Assembly (NCBI GenBank): GCA_039566865.1
Contig: CM076949.1
Coordinates: 3,873,001-3,937,000 of the forward strand
Length of the DNA: 64,000 nt
Direction: 5' to 3'
Source: Aurelia coerulea
Lineage: Eukaryota > Cnidaria > Scyphozoa > Semaeostomeae > Ulmaridae
In this document: piece after piece, positions 32,990-46,800 of the stretch
Layout of the letters: each line of letters opens with the position of its first letter
Numbering within the stretch: position 1 is the stretch's first letter
Notes under the pieces: generated by a model
The model's input: only the letters and a program-made list of their open reading frames with translations
What the model was told of the DNA's origin: nothing
The model's database searches: none
Program-made: the position numbers and the translations under genes

Positions 32990-33890
32990 AGCGGTGGGGC
33001 TAAATTTCCAGCCATTTTGATCAAGGATTTCAGGCCTGTTTATCTTAAGATGAAGCACTTCTATAGGTATAAAGCAAAAAATATGTACATGGAGATGGCG
33101 GAGGGGGCAATATTTTCGAAAAACTTGCATTTTGGCAAGGAGGGCCCAACACTTTCATAAGGTATTTTTAGACTAGCCAAGGGTAAATTTTCCCCACCTA
33201 CAGGGGATGCTTCTTGTAATATAGTCCAACTACCAAAAGTATTAAAACGTGCAAGTCTGCCCTTAGCCCCTCTTTCTTTCAGCCGTGTTTATGTCGTTGT
33301 TATCAAGTGGCATCGTAAAACAAAGATGAAATCGCTTTAGAGTTCAGAATTTTATCTTCGCACAAAAGCATCAAATTAACAAAAACCAAAGCACGACAGC
33401 AGATTTAAACAAAGTTTCTATTTATCTAAAGGCTGAAATTTTAACATGGCGACAAGCAAACAAATGCAAGAAAAACCAGAGGAGATAAAGATAACAACTG
33501 TGAAAATTTGAAAGCTGCCTCTGACACGTAATTAAATTAAAATAATAAAACATTATTCTTTCCTTGCGTACAGCCTTTTCATTTGGTAGTAACGAACAAA
33601 TACGGCAATAACCAGAACGGATAAATGCAACAATTGTGGAAACTTGAAAGCTGCATCAAACATACAATTCTTATCAGAATCAAATCTAATAGAGCATCTT
33701 ATTGTAAAATGGAATGGACAGAAGAATGCTAGAAAGATAAAATAACGCAAGTTGCGAGCTTGTTGACTTGTTTGTAATCCTATTGGAAGGTGAGATTTAT
33801 CGAAGCAAAACAGTTGCGCAAAATCGGCGAAATTACTACTGAATTCATACAATTTAAAGCAGGCAACAATTTGATGGATGCAATTTTTAG
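32990..33890. other. Gene-free stretch
   Basis: AT-rich sequence between elements. No supported exon, RNA or paired repeat ends were seen. Confidence 0.35.
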
Positions 33891-34430
33891 CAAGTGTTTA
33901 CGCGATACCATCACAGTCTGAAAACAGCAAAATTTAGACCGTGCAAAAATTTTAGCTAGCGTTCACTCGATACCATCACAGTCTGAAAACGGTAAAGCTT
34001 AGACCGTACCAAAATTCTCGCTTTTTTCAGCAGTACGAGCTGAACATGAGAAACTCAAACCGGTTTGAAATTTCACCCCGACCTGAATATTGGCCTGCTA
34101 GCTTAGTTGCATTAACATGAAGTTTCGCCCCGGTCTGAGACCTAAGTTGTTGTTCATTCATGTGTTAAGCGCCAAGTAAAACAAATAGGCCAATGTGAAC
34201 TTTGACCCTGAGACAATGCATCTCTAACCGATTTGAAAATATTTTGCGTTTACATGGTGTTTCAAACCGGTGTGACATTTCAAACCGATCTGAACAGGCG
34301 AGTTTAGTTTCAGCCCAGTTTGAGTTAGAATGGCATTGTCCATGTAAACACTATAAGGGCTTTGACCATACAACAACAACAACGAGTTCAACTCAGATCG
34401 GGGTGAAATTTCAAACCGGCTTGGGTTTCT
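33891..34430. repeat. Tandem pair plus inverted-repeat element with CCGGTTTGA motifs
   Basis: A 66-70 bp unit containing GATACCATCACAGTCTGAAA is present twice at 33905-34010. From about 34050 to 34430 the motif CAAACCGGTTTGAAATTTCA recurs in both orientations, outermost near 34058 and 34408, suggesting a non-autonomous element. Confidence 0.55.
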
Positions 34431-34681
34431 GTAAAAAACACCCTAAAGGATCGCAAAGATCAACTCGTGTAGAGGGGAGCAGACAAATAAGAAATATCGC
34501 AGTTTAATTGATTTGGTAGAGAGACTTTCGTAGAAGCCTTCTGAATTAATCTATAATCATCAGAATCTCATCTATTTACTTCATCTATGATTTTTTACAT
34601 CTAAGAAAACTCACGGATTCATTGCTATATCGCAATAAAATTGCATTCTATATGATCTGAGAAGTTTACTTATAATTTGTA

Positions 34682-34687
34682 TTTATT
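34682..34687 (-). promoter_or_regulatory. Possible poly(A) signal of the coiled-coil gene
   Basis: TTTATT on + (AATAAA on -) lies about 155 bp past the stop codon of the coiled-coil gene. The local AT-richness makes chance occurrence plausible. Confidence 0.3.
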
Positions 34688-34842
34688 TCATTATCATAGC
34701 TTATTATTTCTTTTCAATCATTTTTTCATGTGTATAATGCTAACTTTTATAATAAAAATATCATAACAGAGCTAATAATAAAACAGTTACTTATTCACAT
34801 AAACTAACTTGTATAACGTTGAAATAAAAAAAAATTGAAAAC

Positions 34843-37800
34843 CTAAATACCAATGTCTGGGACATAGGACTCATCCAAATCGAAGGGAAGTTGTTTCTTA
34901 GCAACTCCATTTGGTTGTTGCTGTTGTTGTTTGACTCTTTCTAACTCGTCTTTCATGACATTCAATTCAATCTGCGCACGCTTGTACTTATCATCTTTGC
35001 TCTTTAGCTTTTGTTGGAGTTGTTTAATCTGCAAATAGCATCGGATGGGTAAAAAAACGTAGATGTTCGAAAGCCTGGAACTCTCAAACCATTTATCATA
35101 TTCCTATAAACTTATGATACTGAAGCTTGTATAGTTTATAAAGCCTTGAATGGGCTTGCACCTTCCTACATGCAATCTATTTTTTACAAATTGTCCGATT
35201 CTTGCAATCGGACCTTACGTAATACCAGTACTGACCTCAGGATTCCACTGTGTAAGTCCTCAAATGGGCAGCGGAGCTTTTCGTATTGAGGGGTTACTGT
35301 TTGGAACAAGTTGAGCTATGAAGTCAAAACAGTCCCTTTCTTTTTATATATTTTTCTTTTTTCATATATGATCTTCAAGTTGGTTTGCTTATATACTTGT
35401 AATTAGGTTAGATATGTTTTTAAGCAGGTCACATTGTAAATCAGTTAATCTATATTTACTGAATGTATTTAACCCTGTTAAAATAAATCAAAATGAAACG
35501 AAATGAAATGAAGAAGCTAACATACCAATTTATATGAGAAAATATAGTTTCAGTATGTAGCATAGCATTGGAGCCAAACTTGATATCTAGCAAGTTTGAT
35601 CACGGATTTTAGGCCTCTTTTGAGAGACAGAATTTGAGATCAAGTATTTTCGTGAAATTTTCTTGTAATATGAAAACGACACCACCGATTTTGCAAAACT
35701 AAATTTTCTTATCTAAGTTGATCTGTTCGCTACACAAGCATAATCATTTTATAGGAGTCTGAAACAAGGGCAGATTTTGCAATACAATAGCATGAGTTGC
35801 TTTTGTTGACAACTCAATTCAAAGCGATTAGGGATTGCAGACAAAGGAAAGTCTCTCAACAAATAATTCAAAACAAACAAAGCCGCAAATGTTTCTTTGA
35901 AACCCAGGTAGCTAGCTCGCTCGTTGTGCATTCCAGAAATTGGTTTTAAGGGCAAACATGAGCATAGATCGAAAGAAGAAGGATGCATCTACACATCTGC
36001 CGCGGGCATTTTATTTGTTTGGTTCACAAGCCGTTTAGGAGGCGAGTCAATTCTCTTTTTTTTGGGTGTTGTCAAAACATTTACTGCTCAGCTTATGGAC
36101 CAAAGAAATAAACCGCGGCAGATGTGTAGATATATCCTTCTTCTTTTGATCTATGCTCACGTTTGCCCTAAAAATAATTTTTGGAATGCACAACGAGCGT
36201 GCTAGCTACCTGGGTTTCCGAGAAACTATTGCTGCTTTGTTTGTTTTGAATTACTGGTTGAGAGAATTTTCTTTGTCTGTGATCGCTAATTGCTTTGAAT
36301 TGAGGTGTCAACAAAAGCAACTCATGCTATTGTATTACAAAATCTGCCCTTGTTGGAGTCTGACGAATGGTTTGACTACGACACTCTTTGAAAAATCTAT
36401 ACTTTTTTAGCCACACGGGTAGAATTTGATTTTGATGTAAATAATGTAAAAAATGGTATATCATTGAACGTGATGGAATTAACATGAAAAAAAAACAATA
36501 ATTGTTATACCTGCATAAAGTCGTTATTAATGAACTGATCTTTCGTTTCGTCGAATTTTTTCCTCGAGAGACGAAGACGAGTCACCATTTGATTGACAAA
36601 TACGCTGTGGAAGAATGTGTAACTGCTAGCAGATAAAGTATCAAATGAACGAGTGCTAACAATAGATAACGTAAAGCGCAAACTGTTACAGACCATAAAA
36701 ACAGGAAAATGGCATTTTTAGGACACGTTATACGGAGAAAAGGCATAGAGACTCTATCACTGACAGGGAAATTAGATGGTAAAAGAGCAAGAGGCAGACC
36801 GATAATGACATATTTGAGCAACATCAAAGAATGGACCAACATGGCAAATGGAAATGATCTCATTCAAACATGTCAAGATAGAGAAGCTTGGAAGAGCATG
36901 ATCGTCAAAGTCCTCGCGCAAGACACATAAAGAAGAAGAAATGCTAGCATAGGCTTAGAGTTACGACGTGATTCCTTGCATTCGTTCAGCATTTTTAATC
37001 TGATTTTTTACTGCGATAACCATCCAATTCAATGAGCAATGCTGAGACTTATGTAATGAGTCTAGCACAAGCTTTATAATTAAATGTGTAAGATAATATT
37101 GCCTCATTCTTTCAATTGAATTGATGGAAGGAAACTTTATATAATATAATAATCCTAATCTCGCGATAACTGCCTGAATCGCATTTTCCAAGCCAACACA
37201 ATCAGCATCACAGCTCGAGAGTCCTTCTAGCCGCCATTCTGCATAAACGGTTATATTACTGAATGAAGCTTCACTCCTCCGCAAGCAACTTCTCAAAAAA
37301 ACGCGCAAGGCGGTCGGTTGTATAGTCTTGGAAAATAAGATTCAGACAGTAATTGCAAGATTTGAAAACGACAAAGAAGAGCTCTGGTAAGTTCCCATTA
37401 TATATTAATTGCGAATTCCAATCATTATGTCTCTTATTGCTCGTACTCTGCATAACAAATTTTCAAACACGTGAAGTTAATTTTGGTCCACCTGCTACGT
37501 AATAATTCAAGGTTCATATCACTAAGAAACGTTTTCGCATTTTACATACCGTTCATCAAAGTCACTCCTTTCACTGAAAGAACCATCTTTTGACTTTAGA
37601 TGCAGTTGGTAACGCAGTTCCTTCATTTCAGCCTCTAGCTCCAGATTTCTGCAACAAAACATCGTAGAGAAATTGAAGCGGCTGTATAGGATTTTAGAAA
37701 ACAATAGGTGCCTGTCATCTTCAGCCTAGAGTGGGCCTTCGTGAGAGTAGGCCAAATAAAACTGAAACTTGCTGCTCGAAGTCTAGACTTGCCCCAAGTC

Positions 37801-40800
37801 TATCTCTTCAATCTGTCTTACCGTACTCTTTTGGGTAGTTCCTGGATCCGCCATTCCAATATTCCGAAAGAGGGCGCGAGCTCACTTGACGGAATGTTGG
37901 AATGGCGGATCCAAGGGAATGGTCTGAAGACTGAAGAGATATACTTGGGGCAAGTCTACTCGAAATCTGGCTGCATCTCGAAAAATCTTTGATGGTATGA
38001 AAAACCTGATTGCTCTGACTAATTCTGATAAGATAAATCTTCAAACTTTCCAGGGTTTATGAAGGTCTACAATTTGGTAGCAAGCAGAAATTCTAAATCT
38101 AAAAAAATAATCTTCAACGATTCTAAATCTAACTTTAATTCTACGAAAATAAATCTTGAACAAAACCATAGTTTATGAAGGCCTACAATATGGCGGTAGG
38201 CAGAAATCTGTAGCGTTTCTCATTTACGATTTAGCAAGTTGATGACGTCATCACCTGAAAATGTTTTAAACACAAAAACGATATGATTTCTCAACATAAT
38301 CGAGATATCAAAAATTGCAAACAAAAATTAATAGCATGCGAAGTTCTTCCTGTCAAGCCATTAAATCTAAAGGAAGAAGTAATAACATATGTGCAATCTT
38401 TTTAAAGATTTGAAGCTTAGCTTCTGCTAAAGAAACAAAAGAAAATAAATAACGGGTGCGTCAAAAAAGACTTTATTAAAAACCAAATATTTTGGATGCT
38501 AATATTTTCGGACATTTCATGCGTCCGAAAATTTTATGGTTCGAAAATTTTTGTAGTCCGAAATATCTAGTGTCCGAGATTTTTAGCAGCATAGAAAAAT
38601 CACAGTAAATCATTTTAACCGTTTGCCAACGTAATTTCTTGCCTACGAAACGCTTTGCATTGAAAAGAAACGTGGTGAGAGTAATAATTAGTGAAAAATA
38701 TTACATCTTTTTTAAAACTAAATCCATCTTAGCAATATTAGCAAACAGTCACATCATCCTCAACAATAATCGATTGTGGAGATTTATGACCAAGAATTCC
38801 TAAAATGAAGCACGATCTACCAATGTATTACATTTTTTTAATATGAAATAAACAAAAAAAAGCTGAACAGACATAGTTTTTCAGTCACTCAAAATTTCTG
38901 CAAAAATTTTGTCCGAAAATATTTTATCTGAAATTTATTCGTCCGAAGTTTTCGGCTTTTGATATATCCACTTTTGGCAAACAATGATAAATCGTACACT
39001 GGAATGATATCGAAGATTTATGACTTAAACTTGTGCAAAATGCTTGAATCAGATTCCAGGATTTATTGCAAACTTTTCGTCTTCTGTTTTCAGAGCTATA
39101 CGCGAGTTTCATAAAACTTTTCGTTTTCGAAAACACTGAAAAACGATCAAAAGCGTCGATCAAATTTTCTAAAGAATCGACAAAAATTTGCAAAAAATCC
39201 TAGAATCTAATATAGGCTTGTTGCTAAAGTTTAAGTCATAAATCTTCAAAATCGGTCCAGTGTGCGATTTATTGTGCACTGCTGAAAGTGGATAACGTTT
39301 TTTTGACACACCGGATATATGATCCCTAGATTGTACCTTTTAAACAGCAATTCTTCACGTTGTTGCTTTATCTTCAACTCATTCTCTCGCTCATTCGTCA
39401 ATCTTTGGCAGTTCGACATTTCAAACTCTGTTATTAATTGCAACTTCTGCAATTCTGCGTCTTCTTTTGTTTTCAACTTCAGCTCGTGCCTATTATAGAA
39501 GTAACAATGTAACGATAACAAGGCCATAGAAGGGACAGAGAACGGGCTGAGTTTAACTAGAGTGGTGTCGCCCATTATGCCCATGCCGTCGCGAAGTTCT
39601 GAGTTAGATCCAAGAAGAGCAATCAATGAAAAAACCAAATAGCCAGATCATATCACCAACTAATGGAGAAAAAGATCACAGAGTATTGATTTCTTACGTA
39701 AACTCTTTATACCGATTTTAGAAGATTTTGAAGAAGGGGGTAAAAACGTCGTTTTCTTCTAGCGTCGCCCATTATGGCCGCAGGAGAAACAATGAACACT
39801 TCTCTCCGGTAAAAAGTTTTAGTAAGAAAAACAGCTTTAATTACTGTTCTTTGTTTATCATTTGGTACTGTAAACCGAAAAATATCAATAAGAATTGACC
39901 TAAACTTCGAGTTTTGGCAATTGAAATACATGCTTCGAGTTGTTCTAAATCCTGCGTTATCTCTTGTGCATGGATGGATGAGTTTTGGCATAGTTTCTAA
40001 AATGAAAATAGACTTGATATAACGCTGCATTTTTCTGGGTTTTGATGATTTTCCAAGTCAGTATGTAAGATTTTAACCCAAATTGGTGTTTTTTTTAATA
40101 AATGTTGCACTTTTATATTTTGAAGCGATTGGAAACTTCTCTGGTAAACTTATGGGCATAATGGGCGACGAAAATAGCAATTAGCAGCACTGAGACTTCA
40201 TAACCTTAAATCTGAATTAGAAGCCACTTTACTTTGGTTTCATTGTAAATTTCCTCTCTAGAGACAGGACTTCTGAAAAATCAAAACATATTTCAAAAAT
40301 TTCAAACCGCAAGGTGCCGAGCGAACAAAAAAGAAGGATGGGATGTAAATAGAGTCATGAGATTTGCAATACCTGAACGAATCAATTAGAGATATGCTCT
40401 AACCATCTCGTCGGGTTTCAATGCAAAAGAACTGAAACATCAATGAAGGTCAAATCATGATAAAACAGATGTCAGCGAAGATTTTCCGCGCAATTAAAAT
40501 TTTATTACTAGTCGTCAATCCCCTGAATATTAACTTCTCTGGCTAGCCGGCCATAATGGGCGACTGGCCATAATGGGCGACGCTACTCTACTCCTTAAAT
40601 TTTGATCGCACAACAACATGCCAGTTGGGTACTTGTCAAATTGACCTTTTAGATCCCGTTTACACTATGCCGGTACGAAATGAATACAGCATGAAACTGT
40701 GCCGTATTGGCCTCCCGTTTACACTATGCCAGCATAGTTGCTACTTGAATACGGCAAGAAATGAATACGGCATGCTAACTGGCTTCGTCGCTCAACCGGC

Positions 40801-43800
40801 ATAGTGTAAACGTTGAATACGGCATCATTTGATGTCGGATTCACATCGAGGCGATAATCTGGCAAATGAGAGCATGCGCCTTGACAAATCCTCGCTATGC
40901 GCATGGTCAAAACCTATCGTTTTCATTTTGTGCCAGTATAGTGTAAGCGAAGATTCCGTTTGAACAGAGAAACCAATACGGTACAGTTTTATGCCGTATT
41001 CATTTCGTACCGGCATAGTGTAAACGAAGTTTTAGCTATTCTACAAAAGAGCCTGGATCGAGCGTTATTTCTATACATTTTTATACGGAGGCTCGATTGA
41101 GTGGCGTTAGAGCTTCTATCACTATTGTGCAACAAGGGCAGATTTTGTAATACAATAGGAACAGTTGCGTTTCATTGACAGCTCAATTCAAAGCGATTAG
41201 CGACTGCAGACACATGAAATTCTCTCAACCAGTAATTCAAAACAAAGAAAACCGCAAAAGTTTCCCCGAAATTAGTAGGGCAAACTCTCGCCTTGTGCAA
41301 GCGAAAGATCGTTTTTAAGAGAAGTTATGTGCTTTTAACGAAAGAAGAAGGATCAATCTAAAGTTCTGTCTTACAGATCTTGTTTATTTGATTCAGGAGC
41401 CGAGCAGAAGGCATTGTAATTCTCGCGTATTTAGGGCTCAAATGAAACGACTACAAAACAGCTCCTGAATAAAAAAACAAAATCCGTGAGACAGAACTTT
41501 AGATTTATCCTTCTTCTTTCGTTAAAAGCACACAATTCCTCCCAAGAACCATCTGTCGCTTGCACAAGGCGAGACTTTGCCTTACTAGTTTGGGAGCAAC
41601 TTTTGCGGCCTTGTTTGTTTTGAATTACTGGTTGAGAGAATTTCTTTTGTTTGCAGTCGCTAATCGCTTTGAATTGAGGTATCAATCAAACGCAACTGTT
41701 GCTATTGTACCGGGTGTCCCAAAAAAAAGGTAACAGATTTGATGGGGACTAGCGATGAGAGTATAAGTCGAATCGATCGCAAATATGTTTTGAAGTACTC
41801 TTTGATAGTTAACTTGAAGATTAATACCTCGTTTGTTGATATTGGCGCATCGAGAGTTGAAATATTAATCTCGAAAGCCAAAATTAGCGTCCATCTACAA
41901 ACCAGAGCTTTTGGGTTTTGGCCTAAACTGCTAACGCGTTGGTTAGGGGAATCTCCTCAGTCAAAGACATTTTTGGATAAGGATCGGTCCTTTGGGTACC
42001 CGTTTGAAAAGGACGTAAAAACTGAAAACTATCAAACAAATGAATGAATATAGTAACGAAGGAATATTTTTCTTCAGTCAAAATGCATTTACAAAAGTAC
42101 ACCAAGCCAAGCACGAATGATCATTTTTTATATTTCCTTGGGCATATAAGATTGCTTGTTTCGTAATAATTTCATGAGAGATCATGCAAAAAACATTTCA
42201 TTCAATCAATGAAGATTGCAAGATAGTCTATGTGTTAAAGCCTTATTTCGCTGATGAACAACTTTTCTCAGGCAGGTGTAATCTAAAATTTTTGTAGAAT
42301 CAAGAAGGGGGTCTCTTCGGGGCTAGATTCTTGAATCTGATTGTAAAGTTCAGAGTCAGATTTCCACTAAAATGTGTTCCTAAGCACGAGGTTTCTTGTT
42401 TGTACTTGGCTATGATTGAGGAGATTCCACAGCAGAGCAAATTAACAGCTTAGGCCAAACCCCAAAAGCTCTGGTTTGGAGTAGAAGGCAAATTTGGACT
42501 TTCAAGATTAATATTCCAACTCTTGATGCACCAATATCAACAAGTAAGGTATCAATCTTCAAGTTAACTATCTAAGAGTACTTCAAAACTTATCAGGGGT
42601 CGATTCAACTTAAATTCTTATCGCTAGCCCCAATTAAATCTGTTACCTTTTTTTTGGGACACCCGGTATTACAAAATCTGCCCTTGTTCTATTGTGCATA
42701 TTCGAAAATTCTACAAAATGTAGCATACTATCGTTCGATTCTGATTTTTTTCAGAATAGCTACAAGGTCTATTGTACTATAGGGAGAATATCTTTAACGC
42801 ACTCCCTGACGGGCTATATCAAAACGGAAAAACAAAAAATAAAGCATACAGACTTGCTCAAAGTTCATTACTCATTGGTACTATCTCCTTTGCGAAGTAA
42901 GGGAAAAGGTCTATTGTCGAAAATTAACTAGAAACATAAAATTAGATTGCAATGATCTAGCGTAGCTTTTTCGATCAGACTTGGTAACGTTGTAGATCAA
43001 CAACCTAGATAAAGATCAAGCGAACGAAAATCAAAAATTCTTAGAGTAGTTTTCAAGATAAATCCACTTTTCTGAATGAATAAAAAGATTTGAAAAATTA
43101 TTTGGAAGCCAGAGTTTGCAGAAACATTGTGATTTATATATCTTTAGAATGCCAAGACTATGCAAAACAACGTCCTTTTACCACTTTCGATATACCAAAT
43201 GGTATTAGAGAAATTAACTGTTTTCTGACGAGGAGAGTGGCTTTGCAAAACGGCAACTCGGTGCTCACTAGAGCGGAAAGCAGAGTTACCTTAAGGTGTG
43301 CAGCACAAAATATCATATTTCACACATTATTTGCTGGAGTCTTGACTCTACTGAGCGTGATTTGATTGCATGCACATTTTCCCAATGATTTGTTCGCAGG
43401 CAAGAATATTTTCAAAAAGGCCTGTACATGCGTCCTTGACAAAGCTCTTACATTCATATGAAATTGCAACGGATTTAATAATCCGTCTGGATGAGAGCTT
43501 ACCTTGTTTCTGTCAAGTTTCGCTGCAATCTTTTTATAATATTTCTATACTGATTTTCTGATGCCATGTAATTATTCCTGAAAATGATTGAATGAAGTTA
43601 TATGAATGCGAATAGTAGGTGTTATCCATGATGGGGACCAGATGACCTTGTGTCTTTCCTCGCCATGAATGACACATGTAAATACAGTAGTGTTTCTGTT
43701 TATTTAGGATTAGGTTTTCTTGTTATATGGAAAAAATATGAATATCATATATTCCTATTCGTACCTGGTAATAAAAACTTGCACCTTCAGAAAATCATCA

Positions 43801-46800
43801 AAATCTTACAATACAGTAAAAACCCGCACATAAGAACCTTCATCTATTAAGAACCTAAAGCCTGAATTAATGTAGTTTGTACCCAATAAATAAGAACCAT
43901 TTCAGGCTAATATCTTAACCAGGTTCTTAATAAAGCGTGTCATTCATTCATTGGGAAATAAATGCAACTTTCTTGCCATGTAACCTCCTTCATGGACTCC
44001 AAAAAATGACTTACAGAGCTGTGATAGGCAGGGCCTGCAGGGGTAAACTCGGTAAGCTTGGATTGAAGTGGATAGGGCCAAGAATGTAAATAAATTTGTC
44101 TCAGATTTAGATTCGCATATTTCCCTGTGTTAAGAACCTATACCCTGATTACTGGATATGCCTGTTGCATAAGAACCTAAACAGGCCGAGTTCAAAATCT
44201 TAGGTTCTTATATGCGGGTTTTTACTGTATCACCGATCATTAAAATTTAGGCTGCGTTCACACCATGCCGGCACATTTTGAAACGGTGAAAAATGTGGGC
44301 ACGATACCAGCAAAATGTCGTTTTCAAAATGTGCAGGTCAGAGCTCCGTTTTCAAAATCTACCGTTTTCAAAGCCTGCCGGCAAAATATGTGCTGTTTTC
44401 GTGTAAACAGGTGATATAAAGATTTGGAACCTATGCTTACAATAGGATATATTTTTATTTTGTCTCTTGCATAAATAACCTTATAACTCCGTCGTTATAA
44501 TCTTATAACCGTCCAAATTAACAAGAAGTACTAACACTTAAGATTATTAATTCTAAAATTCAGGAAGTAAGGGCCTACGAGCTTGCCCGAAGTCTGTAGG
44601 AGAGACACTTTTCATCTCGTGTTCATATGGCGAAACTCCCGCCCACTTGGCGAGACAGAAACTGGCCACGTTCAGAAATTTTCAGCAATTTTCAGATCAG
44701 CAGCGCATGCAACATAGACGTTTTTGTCTCGGCAGCCGGGATGGAGTGTTTTGGGAAAATCTTTATCCCGCCTACTGATATTTCTCACTTGCTTCAGTGA
44801 GATCTCGCTAAGGGGGACAGCCCGCCCGCTCATTCGAACAGACAAGGAATTTTTTATTTGGAATTAGGGATGAGATGACATATTGGCAAAGTGCTTCAGC
44901 CGGCTAAGCAGGCAGGCTCGCCTCAATATGAACAGGCTCTGAGGTAGAAATGCATCAACTTACTGATTTTGTTCCAATTCTTTTACTTTTTCTTGTGAAG
45001 CAATATAAATTTGTTCATATCTTTCCTGGAATAGATGTAAAGCATTTTCAACATGAGTCACAATAGAGTATACGAACGTTCTAACAGTTGCCGGAGAAAA
45101 TTCAAGAAATTTATATCGTATACTTATCAGTGACCGCCGCAGTTTATAGAAGTTTATTCAAAATTACTTTGCACATAATCCGAGCACAGTTTTTCAGGAG
45201 AAGCTTTTATAGAATAAGAAATGATCGAATGATAGATGGATTTTGTAGGAAGGGACTATATTTCTCTTGCAAACGACAGAAAGATATGTGTGACAGCTGT
45301 AAGATACTACCGAATACGCCAAAACAGTTCAGGCGTTTAATAACAATTTGTGGTATCAAGTGAACGGGATGGATAATGATAATGATAATGATAATTGCCC
45401 CGCACCGAAGCGGGGCTTAGTAGTACTTCGTGCGTAGATAATATACGGGGAGAGCATCTCAATATTTTCGCTTTTCCTGTTTTATTTTTCGTCTTTCTGG
45501 TAAAACCGGTTTTCTATCTACTTGGAAAAGAGGCTGTGATCACGAGTTTGACAAAATGGCGGATAGCGGTAAGCAAACTGAAGTTGTTAGTGGTTCGAAT
45601 ATGTGCAAATTGTCAGCAGAAAGGATAAGAAGAAATAGATATGAGCTTGATTTCATTTCATTTGAAGCTAAATATCATGCTGATCATAGTGGTACTGGTA
45701 CTAATACTTTAGAACGCCTCGACATTTAGGCTAGGCCAAACAACACAACACATGCAAAATGCAACAAAGTGATGATAATCAAACTTTAGGCCAGGTGGGG
45801 GCGGGGCATTTAGTATTTACTATTGCTAGTTTATAAATACATAGGAAATACTTGGTCAGCTTGCAAAGAAGCTGCTATCATTCAAGGTCCTGCTTGGAAT
45901 TAATCAAAATCTGTCTGACAGCTGGAAGACCAAAGTATTTTGCAATTTTTCTAATTTTTCAGCACTGAGAATATTGTTAGAATTTGACTTCATGAAAATA
46001 TATTGATAAGTTGCCTTAAAAGGGAACTTCAACTTCAACCCTGGATCAAATCGTGCAAAATCTCTTCCTTACAAGCTATCGTTTTATACCAATTTTTCGT
46101 TGTCAGTACTTTTCATTCTAATAACATTGTAAGTAGGTTTTGTCACAGTCCCCTGAAAAGCAGTCTACGGGGCTACCATGCTAGAAGAGTTTAACTTAAC
46201 GAAGTTAAATTATTGAATGAATGAATAAATGAAAGAATGAATGAATGATAAAGGAATTTCAAAATAAATATAGGTTTTTGTGACGACCCCTTGGAAAGCA
46301 GCCCTTCTTGGTGGATGGGGATACGAACTAAAATAATTTAAATGGATGGATGGATGGATGGATGGATGGATGGATGGATGGATGGATGGATGGATGGATG
46401 GATGGATGGATGGATGGATGGATGGATGGATGGATGGATGGATGGATGGATGGATGAGTTTAAATTGACAAAATAACGTAAATCATAAGCTAACGACGTT
46501 AAAAAGAAATACATTTCACTTACCAGTTCTTGCTTCAGAGTGAAAACAGCTTTTTGGTTTGATTTGCGGAGAGGAATCTATATACAATGAAATATAGGAT
46601 TAAACTATGGTACAAATTTGAGTTAGGAAGCAAAATTGAATGTCAAAATACTCCAGTCATATGTGTGAGAAGCTCTAAGTGCTCATTCTCCTTAGAATGT
46701 CTTTAGTTCCTCCCTTGGATGCTCACAAATCTTATCCTCATGATTTGACAGAATATTTTGCACAGAGGAGGTCAATTTAATTCTGGCAGTTGAATACAAG

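Noticed and set aside
35749..35988. Conserved frame containing [11 protein letters not shown], also seen at 26937, 36153, 51711 and other places
   Set aside because: It appears on both arms and both strands of the palindromic 600-bp MITE and has no other support. It reflects repeat homology, not a protein family.
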